Shown here one piece after another: positions 62,238 through 64,000 of a stretch of 64,000 nt of DNA. The notes beneath the pieces are model-generated. The model worked only from the letters and a program-made list of their open reading frames with translations. It was not told the DNA's origin and searched no databases. Both the position numbers and the translations under genes were made by a program. The DNA lies in the NCBI GenBank assembly GCA_947166275.1, contig CAMVDP010000002.1:85236-149235 (forward strand), written 5' to 3'. This stretch comes from an uncultured Clostridia bacterium (lineage in GTDB: Bacteria > Bacillota > Clostridia > Oscillospirales > Ruminococcaceae). Each line of letters opens with the position of its first letter. Position 1 is the stretch's first letter.

Positions 62238-63005
62238 TTACTTAACGTTCTTCCATCTCTGCGCCAGGAAAAAGCCCTTGACAGCCATAAGCAGCTCGTC
62301 TCTCCCGGAGTTTTTGAGCACATACCCGTAAGGCTTCATCTTCATCACATTGATGACGCTCTCACGGTCGCTCACGCCTGTCAGGAACACTACGGGAATA
62401 TTCGCTGTTTCAGGCTTCTTACGAAGCTTCTCAAGCGTCTGCGCACCGCTCATGACCGGCATATCGTAGTCCAGCAGTATCAGATCCGGCGTATTGGACG
62501 AAAGGTATTTGATCGCGTGCTCACCGGAACGCACCGCCGTCACTTCATACATTTCGCCGAGGAACCGCAGTACAGTCTTCAGGAACGTCGTATCATCGTC
62601 AACGAGCAGTATCTTACGCTTGATACCCTTCGGCGACTTCTCAAGCGCCGCGAGCTTTGCAACTATCTTTGCGAGCTCCTTGACATCGAACGGGCGTATG
62701 AACTTGTGCGCTATGTAATTCGACGGTATCACCTCTTCGACGAGCGACATATCGTTTTCATAACCGATGACGCACAGCGGCTTCTCTTCCTCCGCGGTGT
62801 GGTCACGAAGCTTCTCCAGCAGCTTGTGCGAATTCTGTATGTATTCTCCGATGTATATCAGAACAGCATCCGAGTCGAACTGTTCAGGGCCTGCTTTTTC
62901 AAGTACCGGCGGCACCACAGCGGTCTCAAAATCAGCTTTCTTCAAGCTCGCTACAAGGGATTCTATCATAAACCCCGCGTTCTCCTGTACTATCATCGCT
63001 TTCAT
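62238..63005 (-). CDS. tandem receiver response regulator (first receiver degenerate)
   Basis: 255 residues. The N-terminal receiver-like fold (1-120) has no phosphorylatable Asp but keeps a C-terminal KFIRPFDV. The second receiver (128-250) is intact: DDD at 136-138, Asp179 in LILLDYDMP, Thr in VVFLTG and Lys in GYVLKN. No DNA-binding or enzymatic output domain. So it likely acts through phosphorelay or protein contact with the hybrid kinase, whose gene follows by 12 bp. Start 63005 follows AAAGGTG; an upstream ATG 63029 is less likely. Confidence 0.9.
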   Translation of the reverse strand: MKAMIVQENAGFMIESLVASLKKADFETAVVPPVLEKAGPEQFDSDAVLIYIGEYIQNSHKLLEKLRDHTAEEEKPLCVIGYENDMSLVEEVIPSNYIAHKFIRPFDVKELAKIVAKLAALEKSPKGIKRKILLVDDDTTFLKTVLRFLGEMYEVTAVRSGEHAIKYLSSNTPDLILLDYDMPVMSGAQTLEKLRKKPETANIPVVFLTGVSDRESVINVMKMKPYGYVLKNSGRDELLMAVKGFFLAQRWKNVK

Positions 63006-63048
63006 AGCCGCAGCACCTTTCTGACACATACTTTTACATTATATTTAC

Positions 63049-63077
63049 ATTATACCATAAAACCCTGCACGTGTCAA
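63049..63077 (-). promoter_or_regulatory. promoter of the response regulator-kinase-DegV operon
   Basis: Minus strand: perfect TTGACA (63072-63077), 17-bp spacer, perfect TATAAT (63049-63054) with ATGG just upstream (extended -10 TGG). Confidence 0.88.
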
Positions 63078-63114
63078 TCGATATCAACGGTTAGCATGCA
63101 GAAATAAATAGGCT

Positions 63115-63744
63115 TCAGTTCCCGTCATCCGGGACAGTCCGCCTGCTGAACTCACAGCCGCAGTAATTCTGGCGGTACAGCCCGTACTGCCGTGACAGCT
63201 CTATAGAGCGCTTGTAGCCGCCGGATTTCTTGAAATCCGAGAACAGATACGGTACTCCCACGCGGGCTGCTTCCTCACCGCCTATCTCGTTCAGCTTCGC
63301 GGCATTCTTGTGCGGACTTATGGAGAGCGTCGTGGTGAAGTAGTCGAAGCCGCCCTCTTTCGCCGCCTCGGCAGCTTCAGCGAGCCGCAGCCGATAGCAT
63401 CGGAAGCACCGCTCACCGCCTTCGGGCGCATCTTCGTAGCCTCTCACGATATCGTAGAAGCGCTGTGGGTCATACTCTCCCTCGGAGAACGTGACCGGGT
63501 ACACCGCCGGCTGTTCCGATATCAGGCGCTTCAGCTCGTTCACGCGCTTCACATACTCCGCGCTTACGGTTATGTTCGGATTGTAATAGAAAACCGTGAT
63601 ACGAAAATGCGAGGTCAGGTACTCAAGCACGTAACTGCTGCAAGGCGCACAGCAGCAATGGAGCAGCAGTGTCGGCACCATTCCTTCCGCCTCAAGCGCG
63701 GCGAGCTTGTTTTCAAGCTCCCTGCGGTAGTTCACGCTGTTCAC
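63115..63744 (-). CDS. queH: epoxyqueuosine reductase QueH
   Basis: Last step of queuosine synthesis in tRNA, reducing the epoxide. 209 residues with the QueH cysteines LLHCCCAPCSSYV and CFRCYRLRLAEAA, plus YYNPNITVSAEYVKR and YGLYRQNYCGCEFS. These hold the Fe-S cluster. The start overlaps the upstream gene by an ATGA. Confidence 0.95.
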   Translation of the reverse strand: MNSVNYRRELENKLAALEAEGMVPTLLLHCCCAPCSSYVLEYLTSHFRITVFYYNPNITVSAEYVKRVNELKRLISEQPAVYPVTFSEGEYDPQRFYDIVRGYEDAPEGGERCFRCYRLRLAEAAEAAKEGGFDYFTTTLSISPHKNAAKLNEIGGEEAARVGVPYLFSDFKKSGGYKRSIELSRQYGLYRQNYCGCEFSRRTVPDDGN

Positions 63745-64000
63745 TTCGCAGCCCCGGTCTTGAGCGCAATAAGCTCCGATGTCTCGGTCACAGAACCGGA
63801 AAGCACATTGGCCTTGTCCAGTATTATCAGGCCCTTATCGCCCGCACGAAGGAAAAAGCCGTACTTTCCCTCGCTCGCCTCGGTTATATCCGACCATTCT
63901 ACCACTCTCATCGGGCGGCCGTCACGCACTATGATTATCTCATGCTCGGATATCGAGCAGACAAGTCCTCCCTGGTCGCCGTACACCTCCATAAGGTGCT
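63741..64000 (-). CDS. C-terminal part of a YcxB-like protein (5' end outside window)
   Basis: The frame stays open to 64000, so only the last ~86 codons are seen. LVCSISEHEIIIVRDGRPMRVVEWSDITEASEGKYGFFLRAGDKGLIILDKANV matches the beta-rich YcxB C-terminal pattern (W-S-D-I followed by a strand and a near IPK motif). Start unknown; a Met at 63992 may be internal. Followed by queH with a 4-nt overlap. Confidence 0.65.
   Translation of the reverse strand, partial: HLMEVYGDQGGLVCSISEHEIIIVRDGRPMRVVEWSDITEASEGKYGFFLRAGDKGLIILDKANVLSGSVTETSELIALKTGAAK

Overview
The window looks like core chromosome of a Gram-positive clostridium, most likely an Oscillospiraceae/Ruminococcus-type gut anaerobe (inference). 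Grounds: a PolC-type replicase, an infC-rpmI-rplT operon with a leader attenuator, an rsfS/yqeK/nadD/yhbY cluster, an FMN riboswitch driving RibU, DUF4358 lipoproteins, and strong RBSs and sigma-A promoters (TTGACA-N17-TATAAT) throughout. I saw no rRNA, tRNA, CRISPR array, insertion sequence or phage gene.

Layout. 1-8158 (minus): 3' part-missing polC, a BaiN/HI0933 flavoprotein with a large extra N-terminal domain, a THUMP RNA methyltransferase, recG and a ParB-family gene. 8416-14221 (plus): a small zincin-like membrane protein, a PASTA pseudokinase one base ahead of pheA, secG, a small unknown gene, then infC-rpmI-rplT behind a terminator-type leader. 14253-15206 (minus): an unknown membrane protein. 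15260-31338 (plus): a long housekeeping run with many overlapping genes: SpoU methyltransferase, topA, trmFO, plsX, rnc, radical SAM, smc, membrane protein, ftsY, an XTP/dITP pyrophosphatase, yhbY-like, nadD, yqeK, rsfS, two unknown genes, rpsU. 31434-38053 (plus): YqeG-like phosphatase, a TIM-barrel protein, a secreted Fn3 metalloprotease candidate, aroQ, a proline peptidase, efp, a CD1247-like zinc-ribbon protein, and an FMN riboswitch with ribU.

38207-43805 (minus): an overlapping oppDFABC peptide-uptake operon. 43939-45064 (plus): pyrE and a small unknown gene. 45061-49010 (minus): lgt, a cytoplasmic GH26 enzyme and a DUF4358 lipoprotein, then DUF4190, PC4-like and phosphoesterase genes. 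49163-58122 (plus): a D,D-carboxypeptidase, rlmH, a DUF308 protein fused to a cysteine-peptidase-like domain, an ADP-ribosylglycohydrolase, rel, a DtxR-like regulator, an SGNH hydrolase, a DUF4358 lipoprotein and a membrane protein. 58190-63077 (minus): a response regulator, hybrid kinase and DegV operon. The window closes with queH and part of a YcxB-like gene.

The most unusual feature is the FMN riboswitch at 37041-37363. Its P6 arm carries a perfect 64-bp tandem duplication plus a partial third copy, built from nested hairpins. Other items of interest are the pseudokinase, the flavoprotein fusion, the AUC start of infC, the DUF308-peptidase fusion, and the recurring extended -10 promoters on the minus strand.
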